A model generated the notes under the pieces. The model saw nothing but the letters and a program-made list of their open reading frames with translations, ran no database searches and was not told the DNA's origin. DNA of 64,000 bases from Streptomyces albidoflavus (lineage in GTDB: Bacteria > Actinomycetota > Actinomycetes > Streptomycetales > Streptomycetaceae), in NCBI RefSeq assembly GCF_000719955.1, contig NZ_JOII01000006.1, forward strand, positions 186,001 through 250,000, read 5' to 3'. Each line of letters begins with the position of its first letter. Within the stretch, counting starts at the first letter, position 1. The position numbers were made by a program, and so were the translations under genes. This document shows, one piece after another, positions 44,604-52,681 of the stretch.

Positions 44604-45343
44604 ACGCCGCGCCCGCCGACCAGATCCGCCTCCTGGACGTCCAGGAACTCGACACCCGGCTCGCCCAGCTCGCCCACAAGCTGTCGGGCCTGCCCGAGCA
44701 CGCCGAGATCGAGTCGCTCACCAAGGACCTCGCCCAGCTCCGGGACCTGCTCGTCGCCTCCCAGACCGAGGAGGGCGACTGCGGACGCGAGCAGACCAAG
44801 GCCGAGCAGGACGTCGACCAGGTCCGCCAGCGTGCCGCCCGCAACCAGCAGCGCCTGGACTCCGGCGCCGTCTCCTCCCCGAAGGACCTGGAGAGCCTGC
44901 AGAGCGAGATCGCCTCGCTCGCCAAGCGCCAGGGCGACCTGGAGGAGATCGTCCTGGAGATCATGGAGCGCCGCGAGGCCGCCCAGGAGCGCGTCGGCGA
45001 GCTGACCGAGCGCGCCGCCTCCGTGCAGACCCGCATCGACGAGGCGACCGCCCGCCGCGACGCCGCCGCCGCCGAGCTGGAGGCCGAGGTGGCCACCGCC
45101 ACCAAGGAGCGCGCCGTGGTCGCCGGTTCCGTCCCGGCCGACCTGCTCGCCCTCTACGACAAGCTCCGCGCCCAGCAGGGCGGCGTGGGCGCGGCCCGCC
45201 TCTACCAGCGCCGCTGCGAGGGCTGCCGCCTGGAGCTGAACATCACCGAGGTCAACGAGGTGAAGGCGGCCGCCCCCGACACCGTGCTGCGCTGCGAGAA
45301 CTGCCGCCGCATCCTCGTCCGTACGGCCGACTCGGGCGTCTGA
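44600..45343 (+). CDS. Coiled-coil protein with C-terminal C4 zinc ribbon (apparent CTG start)
   Basis: The 247-residue protein is a long alpha-helical coiled coil (about 25-180) followed by a zinc ribbon with C-E-G-C near 207 and C-E-N-C-R-R near 232. This family often accompanies Nif3 and is suspected to act on RNA or DNA. No ATG, GTG or TTG exists in frame near the start. GGAG at 44589-44592 lies seven bases before CTG 44600, which overlaps the Nif3 stop as CTGA. The CTG is therefore the best start. The stop overlaps the next ATG by one base. Confidence 0.88.
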   Translation: MNAAPADQIRLLDVQELDTRLAQLAHKLSGLPEHAEIESLTKDLAQLRDLLVASQTEEGDCGREQTKAEQDVDQVRQRAARNQQRLDSGAVSSPKDLESLQSEIASLAKRQGDLEEIVLEIMERREAAQERVGELTERAASVQTRIDEATARRDAAAAELEAEVATATKERAVVAGSVPADLLALYDKLRAQQGGVGAARLYQRRCEGCRLELNITEVNEVKAAAPDTVLRCENCRRILVRTADSGV

Positions 45344-46452
45344 TGCGGCAGTTCGCCGTCGAGGCGGACGGCGGGTCCCGGGGCAACCCGGGGCCCGCGG
45401 GGTACGGCGCCGTGGTGGTCGACGCCGCCACCGGCGAGACCCTCACCGAGACCGCCGGGTTCCTCGGCACCGCCACCAACAACACCGCCGAGTACCGCGG
45501 CCTGATCGCCGGACTCCGCGCCGCCCGCGACCTCGACCCCGAGGCGCGGGTCGAGGTCCGGATGGACTCGAAGCTCGTCGTCGAGCAGATGGCGGGCCGC
45601 TGGCGGATCAAACACCCCGGCCTCCAGGAACTGGCCGCCGAGGCCGCCGGAATCCTGGCGCCGGACCAGGTCACCTACGTCTGGATCCCCCGGGCCGAGA
45701 ACCAGCACGCCGACCGCCTCGCCAACGAGGCCATGGACGCGGGCGCCCGCGGCGAGCGGTGGAACCCGGCCGCCTCCACGGCCGACCTCCCCGCGCCGAC
45801 GCCGCCCCCGGCCGCCGCCCCGCCGGACCTCTCCACCCCCACCACCTTCGTGCTGCTGCGCCACGGCGAGACCGCGCTCACCCCCGAGAAGCGGTTCTCC
45901 GGCAGCGGCGGCAGCGACCCCGCGCTCTCCGAGGCGGGCCGCCGCCAGGCCGCCCGTACCGCCGAGGCGCTCGCCGCGCGGGGGACCGTCGAGGCCGTCG
46001 TCAGCTCCCCGCTGCTGCGGTGCCGGCAGACCGCCGAGGCCGTCGCCGGCCGGCTCGGACTGCCCGTCACCGTGGACCAGGGGCTGCGCGAGACCGCCTT
46101 CGGCGCCTGGGAGGGGCTGACCTTCGGCGAGGTCCGCGAGCGATGGCCCGAGGAGCTGAACGCCTGGCTCGCCTCACCCGACGCGGCCCCCGCCGGCGGC
46201 GAGTCCTTCGGCGAGGTGGCGGCCCGCGTCGCCGAGACCCGCGACCGGCTCCGCGCCGCCCACGCCGGACGTACGGTCCTGCTGGTCAGCCACGTCACCC
46301 CGGTCAAGACGCTGGTACGGCTGGCGCTCGGCGCGCCCTGGCAGGCCCTGTTCCGCATGGAGCTGGCCGCCGCCTCGCTCTCGGAGATCGCCTGCTACGC
46401 CGACGGGAACGCCTCCGTCCGCCTCCTCAACGACACCGGTCACCTGCGCTGA
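45343..46452 (+). CDS. Bifunctional RNase HI / acid phosphatase (CobC-like)
   Basis: The 369-residue fusion has an RNase HI domain (1-140) with catalytic acidic residues in E-A-D-G-G-S-R-G-N-P-G, N-T-A-E-Y, M-D-S-K and H-A-D-R-L-A-N-E. A Pro-rich linker precedes a histidine-phosphatase domain (170-369) that has L-L-R-H-G-E-T and later S-H-V-T. It is the actinobacterial fusion type (Rv2228c-like) whose phosphatase half is related to alpha-ribazole phosphatase of cobalamin assembly. It may remove RNA-DNA hybrids and, separately, dephosphorylate a B12 precursor. Confidence 0.95.
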   Translation: MRQFAVEADGGSRGNPGPAGYGAVVVDAATGETLTETAGFLGTATNNTAEYRGLIAGLRAARDLDPEARVEVRMDSKLVVEQMAGRWRIKHPGLQELAAEAAGILAPDQVTYVWIPRAENQHADRLANEAMDAGARGERWNPAASTADLPAPTPPPAAAPPDLSTPTTFVLLRHGETALTPEKRFSGSGGSDPALSEAGRRQAARTAEALAARGTVEAVVSSPLLRCRQTAEAVAGRLGLPVTVDQGLRETAFGAWEGLTFGEVRERWPEELNAWLASPDAAPAGGESFGEVAARVAETRDRLRAAHAGRTVLLVSHVTPVKTLVRLALGAPWQALFRMELAAASLSEIACYADGNASVRLLNDTGHLR

Positions 46453-46459
46453 CCCCGCA

Positions 46460-46509
46460 CACGACGCTGCCCCGGACCCCTCCTGAAAGGGGGCCGGGGC
46501 AGCGTCGTG
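46460..46509. terminator. Bidirectional terminator
   Basis: A 16-bp stem (46460-46475 with 46494-46509) has an additional inner CCCC/GGGG arm. It lies between the convergent RNase HI/phosphatase gene and the 42-residue gene. Confidence 0.88.
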
Positions 46510-46513
46510 CGGC

Positions 46514-46642
46514 TCAGTGGTGGCCGTTGGCCGTGCGCGAGGCACCGCCGAAGAGGCGGGCGACCGCGCGGAACGGCAGGGTGACGACGGTGGCGATCGC
46601 ACCGCCGATCTGACGGAAAACGTCTCCGATGGCCTTCAGCAT
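46514..46642 (-). CDS. LPFR-motif small protein (42 residues)
   Basis: ATG 46642 is preceded by GGAGGAG at ideal spacing, and the frame ends five bases from the terminator. The product is amphipathic: M-L-K-A-I-G-D-V-F-R, a hydrophobic middle, then L-P-F-R-A-V-A-R-L-F-G-G-A-S and a polar H-H end. The L-P-F-R motif and flanking helix are those of the small proteins named after it in streptomycetes. Its function is unknown; the amphipathic helix suggests contact with the membrane. Confidence 0.8.
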   Translation of the reverse strand: MLKAIGDVFRQIGGAIATVVTLPFRAVARLFGGASRTANGHH

Positions 46643-46739
46643 GCGTGCTCCTCCGTTCGGTCTCCGACTGGCGGCCGGGGCGCCGGAAAGCGCCGGACCT
46701 GGCGCGTACCCCTGCCCCGGGGAGCGAAACGGGCGCCGC

Positions 46740-47390
46740 TCAGCGCAGCCCGGACGCCTCGCGCGCCAGCCGCTCCACCCGGTCCCAGTCCTTCGCCGCG
46801 ACCGCGTCGGCCGGGAGCATCCAGGAACCGCCGACGCAGCCGACGTTGGGCAGCGCCAGGTAGGCCGGGGCGTTGGCGGGGGACACCCCGCCGGTCGGGC
46901 AGAACCGCGCCTGGGGCAGCGGCCCCGCCAGCGACTTCAGGTAGGGCGCCCCGCCGGCCGCCTCGGCGGGGAAGAACTTCATCTCGCGCACCCCGCGCTC
47001 CAGCAGCGCCAGCACCTCCGAGGCGGTCGAGACGCCCGGCAAAAACGGCACCCCCGACGCCCGCATCGAGGCCAGCAGCGTCTCGGTGCAGGCCGGGCTG
47101 ACCAGGAAGCGGGCTCCCGCGCCGACCGCCGCGTCCACCGTCTCCGGCGACACCACGGTCCCGGCGCCCACCACGGCTTCCGGGACCTCGGCGCCGATGG
47201 CCCGGATGGCCTCCAGCGCCCCGGCCGTCCGCAGCGTCACCTCGACCGCGCGCAGCCCGCCCGCCACCAGCGCCCGCGCCATCGGCACCGCGTCGGCCGG
47301 GTCGTCGACGACCACCACGGGCAGAACGGGGGCCAGCTCCAGCACGGAGTCGGTGACGGGAGCGGGGGAGGGCGTCGGTGTAGGGCTCAT
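46740..47390 (-). CDS. eda: KDPG/KHG aldolase
   Basis: The 216-residue protein is the class I aldolase cleaving 2-keto-3-deoxy-6-phosphogluconate (and 4-hydroxy-2-oxoglutarate) to pyruvate. It has the TIM-barrel pattern with E-V-T-L-R-T near 53, G-A-G-T-V near 78, and the Schiff-base Lys in E-M-K-F-F-P-A-E near 142. C-P-T-G-G-V binds the phosphate. An N-terminal Pro/Thr tail of about 15 residues precedes it. It stands alone, between the LPFR gene and yaaA, reading in the same direction. Confidence 0.9.
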   Translation of the reverse strand: MSPTPTPSPAPVTDSVLELAPVLPVVVVDDPADAVPMARALVAGGLRAVEVTLRTAGALEAIRAIGAEVPEAVVGAGTVVSPETVDAAVGAGARFLVSPACTETLLASMRASGVPFLPGVSTASEVLALLERGVREMKFFPAEAAGGAPYLKSLAGPLPQARFCPTGGVSPANAPAYLALPNVGCVGGSWMLPADAVAAKDWDRVERLAREASGLR

Positions 47391-47469
47391 GGGCCCATGA
47401 TGACGGGCGGCACGCACACCGCGCAAAGCCTGTTGCGCAGACTGCAACGTACGGAGGTCCGTGGTGCGC

Positions 47470-48276
47470 TCAGCGCCCGTGGACGTCGGTCACCACCACG
47501 TCCAGCGCCCAGGCCGCCCCCGCCTTCTCCGGCTCGCGGGCCTCCACCACGTACCCCAGCTCCCGCAACGCCTTCACCAGCTCCGCCGGACCCTCGGGCT
47601 CCGCGCCGAAGGCCAGCAGGTCGCGGGTCAGCCGTCCCTTGGTCGCCTTGTTGAAGTGGCTGACCACCGACCGCTTCTCCACGCCGCCGACCATCCGCGC
47701 GTGCAGCACCCGCACCGTCGCCGTACGCTCCGCCACCTCACCCTTCGGCTTCCACGCGCCCGCGTACGCCGCCGACCGCAGGTCCAGCACCAGCCCCGAC
47801 CCGGCCACGCCGGGCAGCACCTCGGCCATCGCCTTGCGCCAGTGCGCCGCCAGCGCCCCCAGCCCCGGCAGCTTCACCCCCATCGAGCAGCGGTACGAGG
47901 GGATCGCGTCGCCCGGCCGCACCGCGCCCCACAGCCCCGAGAAGACCAGCAGTGACCGCTCCGCCCGCCGCGCCGCCGCCTCGTCGAGGGTGGCCAGGCC
48001 CAGCGCGTCGTAGAGCACGCCGGTGTAGATCTCCCCGGCCGGGCGGGTGCCGGTGGTCCGCAGCTCCACGTTCTTGCCGATCTCGCCGCGCAGCCCCTCG
48101 CTGAGCCCGAGAACGGTCCGCGCCTTCTCCTCGTCGGCGGCGCACAGCTCCACCAGCTCGTCCAGCACGGCCCCCCGGGCCGCGGTCAGCCCCGGCAGCG
48201 ACAGCTCCTCCAGCTTCAGCGGCGAGCCCTGCCCCGAGGCGGCCTTCCCCTCGGACGGCGGCAGCAGCACGAGCAC
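47470..48276 (-). CDS. yaaA: Peroxide stress protein YaaA
   Basis: The 268-residue cytoplasmic protein has the YaaA/DUF328 features: L-L-P-P-S-E-G-K near the N-terminus, Y-T-G-V-L-Y-D-A-L, S-G-L-W-G-A-V-R-P and V-V-S-H-F-N-K-A-T-K-G. In E. coli YaaA lowers free iron during peroxide stress. GTG 48276 has AAGGAG at seven bases; a second GTG two codons on is less well placed. It lies directly upstream of KDPG aldolase on the minus strand, with rnpB on the other side. Confidence 0.92.
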   Translation of the reverse strand: MLVLLPPSEGKAASGQGSPLKLEELSLPGLTAARGAVLDELVELCAADEEKARTVLGLSEGLRGEIGKNVELRTTGTRPAGEIYTGVLYDALGLATLDEAAARRAERSLLVFSGLWGAVRPGDAIPSYRCSMGVKLPGLGALAAHWRKAMAEVLPGVAGSGLVLDLRSAAYAGAWKPKGEVAERTATVRVLHARMVGGVEKRSVVSHFNKATKGRLTRDLLAFGAEPEGPAELVKALRELGYVVEAREPEKAGAAWALDVVVTDVHGR

Positions 48277-48390
48277 GATGTGACTCCTTCGGCGACGACA
48301 GACCCCAGGCGCGGCCCGCCGGGGCCGCCCCGGCCAGCGTAATGGGCCGCCCGCACGGGCCGCGCCGCGCTCACCGCCCCGGCCTGCGGG

Positions 48391-48396
48391 TACCAT
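48391..48396 (+). promoter_or_regulatory. Candidate -10 element of rnpB
   Basis: TACCAT lies eight bases before the mature RNA start at 48404. No good -35 hexamer is visible at 16-19 bases upstream. Confidence 0.45.
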
Positions 48397-48403
48397 GAAC
48401 GCA

Positions 48404-48815
48404 CGGCAGACGAGCCGGGCGGACGGCCGCGTGGAGATCCCCGGATCTCCCCGAGGAACGTCCGGGCTCCACAGAGCAGGGTGGTGGGTAACGCCCACCC
48501 GGGGTGACCCGCGGGACAGTGCCACAGAAAACAGACCGCCGGGGGCCTCGGCCCTCGGTAAGGGTGAAACGGTGGTGTAAGAGACCACCAGCGCCTGAGG
48601 TGACTCAGGCGGCTAGGTAAACCCCACCCGGAGCAAGGTCAAGAGGGGCCGCCGAGAGGCGGCCCTGCGCGGACGTTCGAGGGCTGCTCGCCCGAGTCCG
48701 CGGGTAGACCGCTCGAGGCCGGCAGCAATGCCGGTCCTAGATGGATGGCCGTCTCCCCGGAGGCCGCGAGGCCCCCGGGCGACAGGACCCGGCGTACAGC
48801 CCGACTCGTCTGCCG
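48404..48815 (+). ncRNA. rnpB: RNase P RNA, bacterial type A
   Basis: The ends pair as CGGCAGACGAG with CTCGTCTGCCG. Inside lie the universal blocks GAGGAACGTCCGGGCTCC, ACAGAGCAG with GGTAACGCCC, the conserved ACAGAAA region and the 3' CRIV-type GGCGTACAGCC. Length is about 412 bases, normal for this phylum. The RNA is the catalytic part of RNase P, which matures tRNA 5' ends. Confidence 0.98.
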
Positions 48816-48829
48816 CCACTCGCCTTTCC

Positions 48830-48857
48830 AGCGCCTCCGGCCCCGGCCGGAGGCGCT
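48830..48857 (+). terminator. Terminator of rnpB
   Basis: AGCGCCTCCGGCC pairs with GGCCGGAGGCGCT across a short loop and is followed by TTTCGTG, 14 bases past the mature 3' end. Confidence 0.9.
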
Positions 48858-49001
48858 TTCGTGTTCCCGCCCCGGCCCTTAACCCCCTGGTCATAGCGAA
48901 TCCTCACGCAGGACACCCCCGTTTCTCAGTTCTTCCTCATCTGCCGTTGGTTGCTTGTCCGTGGCCGGCCGGACAGGACGGACGAAGCGAGGAGGCGAAC
49001 G

Positions 49002-49892
49002 GTGTTCAGGGCTGAGACGGCAGTGAGTGAGGGCGGGGGCGGAGGTGCGGACGGGGATGCGTTGCATGTGGCGAGCCGGTTGCATGCGTTCAACCGGTTC
49101 GAGCTGAAGTACCTGGTCCCGGTGGAGCAGGCGGCGGAGATCCGGGACGAGTTGGCGGAGCGGATGGAGCGTGATGCGCACAGTCCGGTCGGTGGGTACG
49201 GGGTGTGGAGCCTGTACTACGACACGCCTCAGTTGCGGTTCTACTGGGAGAAGATCGAGGGCCTGAAGTTCCGCCGCAAGCTGCGTATCCGCCACTACGG
49301 CGACCTGGACGGCGTCACCGACGCCTCGCCGGTCTGCGTGGAGATCAAGCAGCGCGTCAACCGCGTCACGCAGAAACGGCGCATCACCCTTCCCTACGGC
49401 GTCGCCAGGCAACTGTGCGACGGCCGGGAACTGGTGCCGCACTCGGCGAAGGAGCGTGCCTTCGTCGAGGAGGTGCTGGAGCTGATCGTGCGGCTGAACC
49501 TGCGGCCCGCCGCGATCACCGGCTACCAGCGTGAGGCGCTGGTGGGCCGGGACGCGGACACCGGGCTGCGGGTCACCCTCGACCGGCGGGTGCGCGGCCG
49601 GGACCGCGACTTCCACTTCGGCACCCGGACGCCCGAGAACCGGTTCACGATCCCGCCGCATCTGGCGGTCATGGAGATCAAGGTCAACGAGCGCACTCCG
49701 TACTGGATCACCGACCTGGCCGCGCGGCGCAACCTCAATCTGGTGCGGGTCTCGAAGTACGTGCAGTCCATCGAGGCGTTCGGCCTGGCGCCGCGCTCGG
49801 TCTTCCACATCGACGAGGCGGACTACCCGCCTCCCCCTTCCCACGGACAGCAGTCGGCGCAGGACGCGCCCATGAAAGCAGGAGCACAGTGA
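49002..49892 (+). CDS. VTC-domain polyphosphate polymerase-like protein
   Basis: The 296-residue cytoplasmic protein has the VTC fold motifs: N-R-F-E-L-K-Y near 31, S-L-Y-Y-D-T near 70, K-F-R-R-K-L-R-I-R near 88, E-I-K-Q-R-V near 111 and V-M-E-I-K-V near 222. These residues line the tunnel that in yeast Vtc4 makes polyphosphate from ATP. Bacterial members are poorly characterised. The GTG is preceded by GAGGAGG. It is followed with a GTGA overlap by the DUF4956 gene, then by a CotH kinase, as a three-gene unit. Confidence 0.9.
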   Translation: MFRAETAVSEGGGGGADGDALHVASRLHAFNRFELKYLVPVEQAAEIRDELAERMERDAHSPVGGYGVWSLYYDTPQLRFYWEKIEGLKFRRKLRIRHYGDLDGVTDASPVCVEIKQRVNRVTQKRRITLPYGVARQLCDGRELVPHSAKERAFVEEVLELIVRLNLRPAAITGYQREALVGRDADTGLRVTLDRRVRGRDRDFHFGTRTPENRFTIPPHLAVMEIKVNERTPYWITDLAARRNLNLVRVSKYVQSIEAFGLAPRSVFHIDEADYPPPPSHGQQSAQDAPMKAGAQ

Positions 49893-50572
49893 ATTTCGAT
49901 CTCGATCTGCAGGAGCTGAGCGGCACGTTCAGCGTCGCCGACGTGGTGGCGGCGATGGCCCTGTCGTTCATCCTGTCCACGGTCATCGGCTACGTGTACC
50001 GGTACACCCACCGCAACGTCTCGTACAGCCAGTCCTACGTGCAGACCCTGGTCATCGTCGGCATGGTGGTGGCGCTGATCATGCTGGTGGTCGGTTCGAA
50101 CCTGGCGCGGGCCTTCTCGCTGGTCGGGGCGTTGTCGGTGATCCGGTTCCGCAACGCGATCAAGGAGACCCGGGATGTCGGGTTCGTCTTCCTCGCCATG
50201 GCGATCGGCATGGCCTGTGGTGCGCGCTTCTACACGCTGGCGGCGGTCGGTGCGGTCGTGATCTGCGCGGTCATCGTGTTCATGCACAAGTTCAACTGGT
50301 TCGCGCTCGACGTGCAGCGTCAGGTGGTCAAGGTCCAGGTGCCGGCCGGTGAGGACTACACGCCGCAGATCCGTGACGTGCTGATCAAGTACACCAGCGA
50401 GTTCGAGCTGGTCAGCACCGAGACCATCCGGGGCGGCGCGCTGAACGAGGTCTTCTACACGGTGCGGCTCAAGAAGGGCACCGAACCCGGCGAGCTGGTG
50501 AGCGCGCTGCAGGCCCGCACCTCGGGACAGCGGGTGACCGTGCTGACCGGTTACGACAGCACGGACCTCTGA
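49889..50572 (+). CDS. DUF4956 family membrane protein
   Basis: The 227-residue protein has four membrane helices between residues 10 and 130. The signature loop G-A-L-S-V-I-R-F-R-N-A-I-K-E-T-R-D follows the third helix, and a soluble C-terminal domain has an alpha/beta pattern. DUF4956 proteins are found almost always beside VTC and CotH genes. The Arg/Lys-rich loop would suit contact with polyanions. It overlaps the VTC gene by GTGA and shares one base with the CotH start. Confidence 0.88.
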   Translation: MNFDLDLQELSGTFSVADVVAAMALSFILSTVIGYVYRYTHRNVSYSQSYVQTLVIVGMVVALIMLVVGSNLARAFSLVGALSVIRFRNAIKETRDVGFVFLAMAIGMACGARFYTLAAVGAVVICAVIVFMHKFNWFALDVQRQVVKVQVPAGEDYTPQIRDVLIKYTSEFELVSTETIRGGALNEVFYTVRLKKGTEPGELVSALQARTSGQRVTVLTGYDSTDL

Positions 50573-52227
50573 TGACCGCCCCCACCCCCACAGGCACACG
50601 CAAGCGCCGGCTGAGGGACCGACTGCCTGTGCGGCTGCGCCAGCACTGGAAGCCGGTCGGGGCCCTGGCCGTCGGCCTCGCCGTGATGGTCGCCTTCCTC
50701 GGCGACGTACGGATCTCCCCGTACGTGACCTCCGCCTCCCGGGTGGAGGCGGACACCATCACCGACGACATCCCCGGAACCATCGACCTCTACGACACCT
50801 CGACCGCGCACAGCATTCAACTGACGTACCAGCAGACCGACTTCGACAAGATGATGAAGGAGTTCAAGGAAGACGGGACCAAGGACTGGATCAAGGCCGA
50901 CCTCGTCGTCGACGGCGTGTACCTCAACGATGTCGGCATCCGGCTCAAGGGCAATTCGACGCTGATGTCGCTCCGCGGGGACCAGGCAAAGCAGGGAAAG
51001 CAGGCCCGGCAGGGCGGCGCGGAGGCCGGTCCGCAAGGTCAGGCCGCCGGTCAGCAGGGCCAGGAAGGCCAGGCGGACGAGGACGCGCAGGACGAGCAGG
51101 GCGGTGGCCGAGGCGGCGGGATGGTGCAGTACGACCTCTCGGCCGAGAAGCCGGAGGAGCTGCCCTGGCTGGTCAAGATCGACGAGTACGTCGAGGGCCG
51201 CGCCTACCAGGGGGAGCGGGAGATCTCGCTCCGGCCGGGGAGCAACGGCCAGGTGCCCCTCAACGAGGCGCTGTCGCTGTCGCTCACCGACACCAGCGGG
51301 CAGAAGGCCGAGCGGTACGCCTTCACCAGCGTCGAGGTGAACGACCGGCCCGCCGCGACCCGGCTGATGGTCGAGAACCCCGACACCGACTACGGCGACG
51401 AGGCGGGCGACGGCAACGCCGTGCTGTACAAGGCCCGGGCCGGCAGCAGTTTCGCCTACCAGGGCGACGACCCCTCGAAGTACGAGAGCTCGTTCAAGCA
51501 GCTCAACAAGAAGGGCAGCCAGGACCTCGAACCGGTCATGAAGCTCATCAAGTGGGTCGAGAACGCCTCCGACGAGGAGTTCGCCCGCGACCTCGACCAG
51601 TACGTCGACGTCGAGTCGCTCGCCGCCTACGTGGCGACCCAGAACCTGCTGCTGAACTTCGACGACATGGCCGGGCCGGGCAAGAACTACCTCCTCCGCT
51701 ACGACCTCGACACCAAGAAGTTCTCCGTGCTGGGCTGGGACTACAACCTCACCTTCAGCGGCGACGCGACCGCCGGGCCCGACGACGCGACCGGCATGGG
51801 CGGCGGGATGCCCGGCGGTGGCGACGGCGGCGACGGGCAGCGGCCCTCCGGCGCGCCCGAGGGGATGCCCGAGGGGATGCCGGAAGGTCTCCCCGAGGGC
51901 GCCGAGATGCCGCAGGGCGGACCCGGGGGAGCCGATGGCGAGGGCCAGGAGCGGGGCGGCCCCGGCGGCGGTGCGGCCGAACACCCGCTGAAGACGCGGT
52001 TCCTGGAGACCGACGCCTTCGACGAGGTCTACCTGGCGGCGTACCAGAAGCTCTACCAGGAGTTCTACGCCTCCGGAACGGCCGCGAAGGAGGTGAAGGC
52101 CATCGCCGGTCAGGCGCGGGCGGCCGGTGCCGGGTCCGAGGAGCTGGACACCGCCGTCTCCCAGCTCACCGGGACCGTCACCGACCGGGCCGCCGCGCTC
52201 GCCAAGGACGAGCAGGTGACCGGCTGA
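50572..52227 (+). CDS. CotH family kinase-like protein, membrane-anchored
   Basis: The 551-residue protein has one N-terminal helix (about 28-45) with an extracellular body. The CotH core includes V-G-I-R-L-K-G-N-S-T-L near 122, K-I-D-E-Y-V-E-G-R near 202 and N-F-D-D-M-A-G-P-G-K-N-Y-L near 362, then L-G-W-D-Y-N-L-T-F near 387, the ATP-binding and catalytic Asp region. In spores CotH phosphorylates coat proteins. Two low-complexity insertions (Gln/Gly near 145-180 and repeated E-G-M-P near 425) interrupt the fold. It likely phosphorylates surface proteins; substrates are unknown. Confidence 0.88.
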   Translation: MTAPTPTGTRKRRLRDRLPVRLRQHWKPVGALAVGLAVMVAFLGDVRISPYVTSASRVEADTITDDIPGTIDLYDTSTAHSIQLTYQQTDFDKMMKEFKEDGTKDWIKADLVVDGVYLNDVGIRLKGNSTLMSLRGDQAKQGKQARQGGAEAGPQGQAAGQQGQEGQADEDAQDEQGGGRGGGMVQYDLSAEKPEELPWLVKIDEYVEGRAYQGEREISLRPGSNGQVPLNEALSLSLTDTSGQKAERYAFTSVEVNDRPAATRLMVENPDTDYGDEAGDGNAVLYKARAGSSFAYQGDDPSKYESSFKQLNKKGSQDLEPVMKLIKWVENASDEEFARDLDQYVDVESLAAYVATQNLLLNFDDMAGPGKNYLLRYDLDTKKFSVLGWDYNLTFSGDATAGPDDATGMGGGMPGGGDGGDGQRPSGAPEGMPEGMPEGLPEGAEMPQGGPGGADGEGQERGGPGGGAAEHPLKTRFLETDAFDEVYLAAYQKLYQEFYASGTAAKEVKAIAGQARAAGAGSEELDTAVSQLTGTVTDRAAALAKDEQVTG

Positions 52228-52232
52228 GCATG

Positions 52233-52278
52233 CCGGTGTCCCCGGCCCCTCCCCGCGCGGAGGGGCCGGGGACACCGG
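52233..52278. terminator. Bidirectional terminator after CotH operon
   Basis: A perfect 20-bp stem (52233-52252 with 52259-52278) and six-base loop lie between the convergent CotH gene and the small Cys-motif gene. Confidence 0.92.
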
Positions 52279-52294
52279 CGCGTGCGGGCGCGGC

Positions 52295-52564
52295 TCACGT
52301 GCCGGCGCCCTCCCGCGTCTCGTCGACGTCGACCCCCGCCCCGAACAGGTCCAGCTGCCCCGCTCCGGCCGCGCCCGCCCCCACCTCGAAGAGCAGGGGC
52401 TGCTCGCCGTCGGCCGGGGCCTGGCGGAGGCTGCCGGTGCAGCTGATCAGGAAGCCGGGGACACCGGCGGAGTCCGGGGGATCGTGGCGGGCGAACTTGC
52501 CGGCCGGGGTGGCGACCGAGCGGTGGCAGACGGGGCAGGTCTGGCGCGGGTGGCGGTAGGACAT
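52295..52564 (-). CDS. Small protein with a single CxxC knuckle
   Basis: The 89-residue protein begins with Q-T-C-P-V-C-H-R-S-V near 8-16, a zinc-ribbon-like knuckle, continues with A-G-K-F-A-R-H-D-P-P, and has a later single Cys. The rest is Gly/Ala-rich. It might bind one metal through the CxxC and His residues. I do not recognise a family; being a single gene ending close to a strong terminator supports its reality. Confidence 0.65.
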   Translation of the reverse strand: MSYRHPRQTCPVCHRSVATPAGKFARHDPPDSAGVPGFLISCTGSLRQAPADGEQPLLFEVGAGAAGAGQLDLFGAGVDVDETREGAGT

Positions 52565-52681
52565 GGGCCCAGGATGCCGCGTCCCGGTGACAGCCGGCGG
52601 CCCGCCCCCGGCGCAGGGGCCCGCTCCGCGCGCCGGTAGGTTGACGCCTCACCACCGCCCCGCACCGCTCCGGGAGTCCTC

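Noticed and set aside
51840..51920. Repeats coding E-G-M-P in the CotH gene considered as a DNA tandem repeat element
   Set aside because: The repeat is short, irregular and in frame, so it is protein low complexity rather than a separate DNA element.
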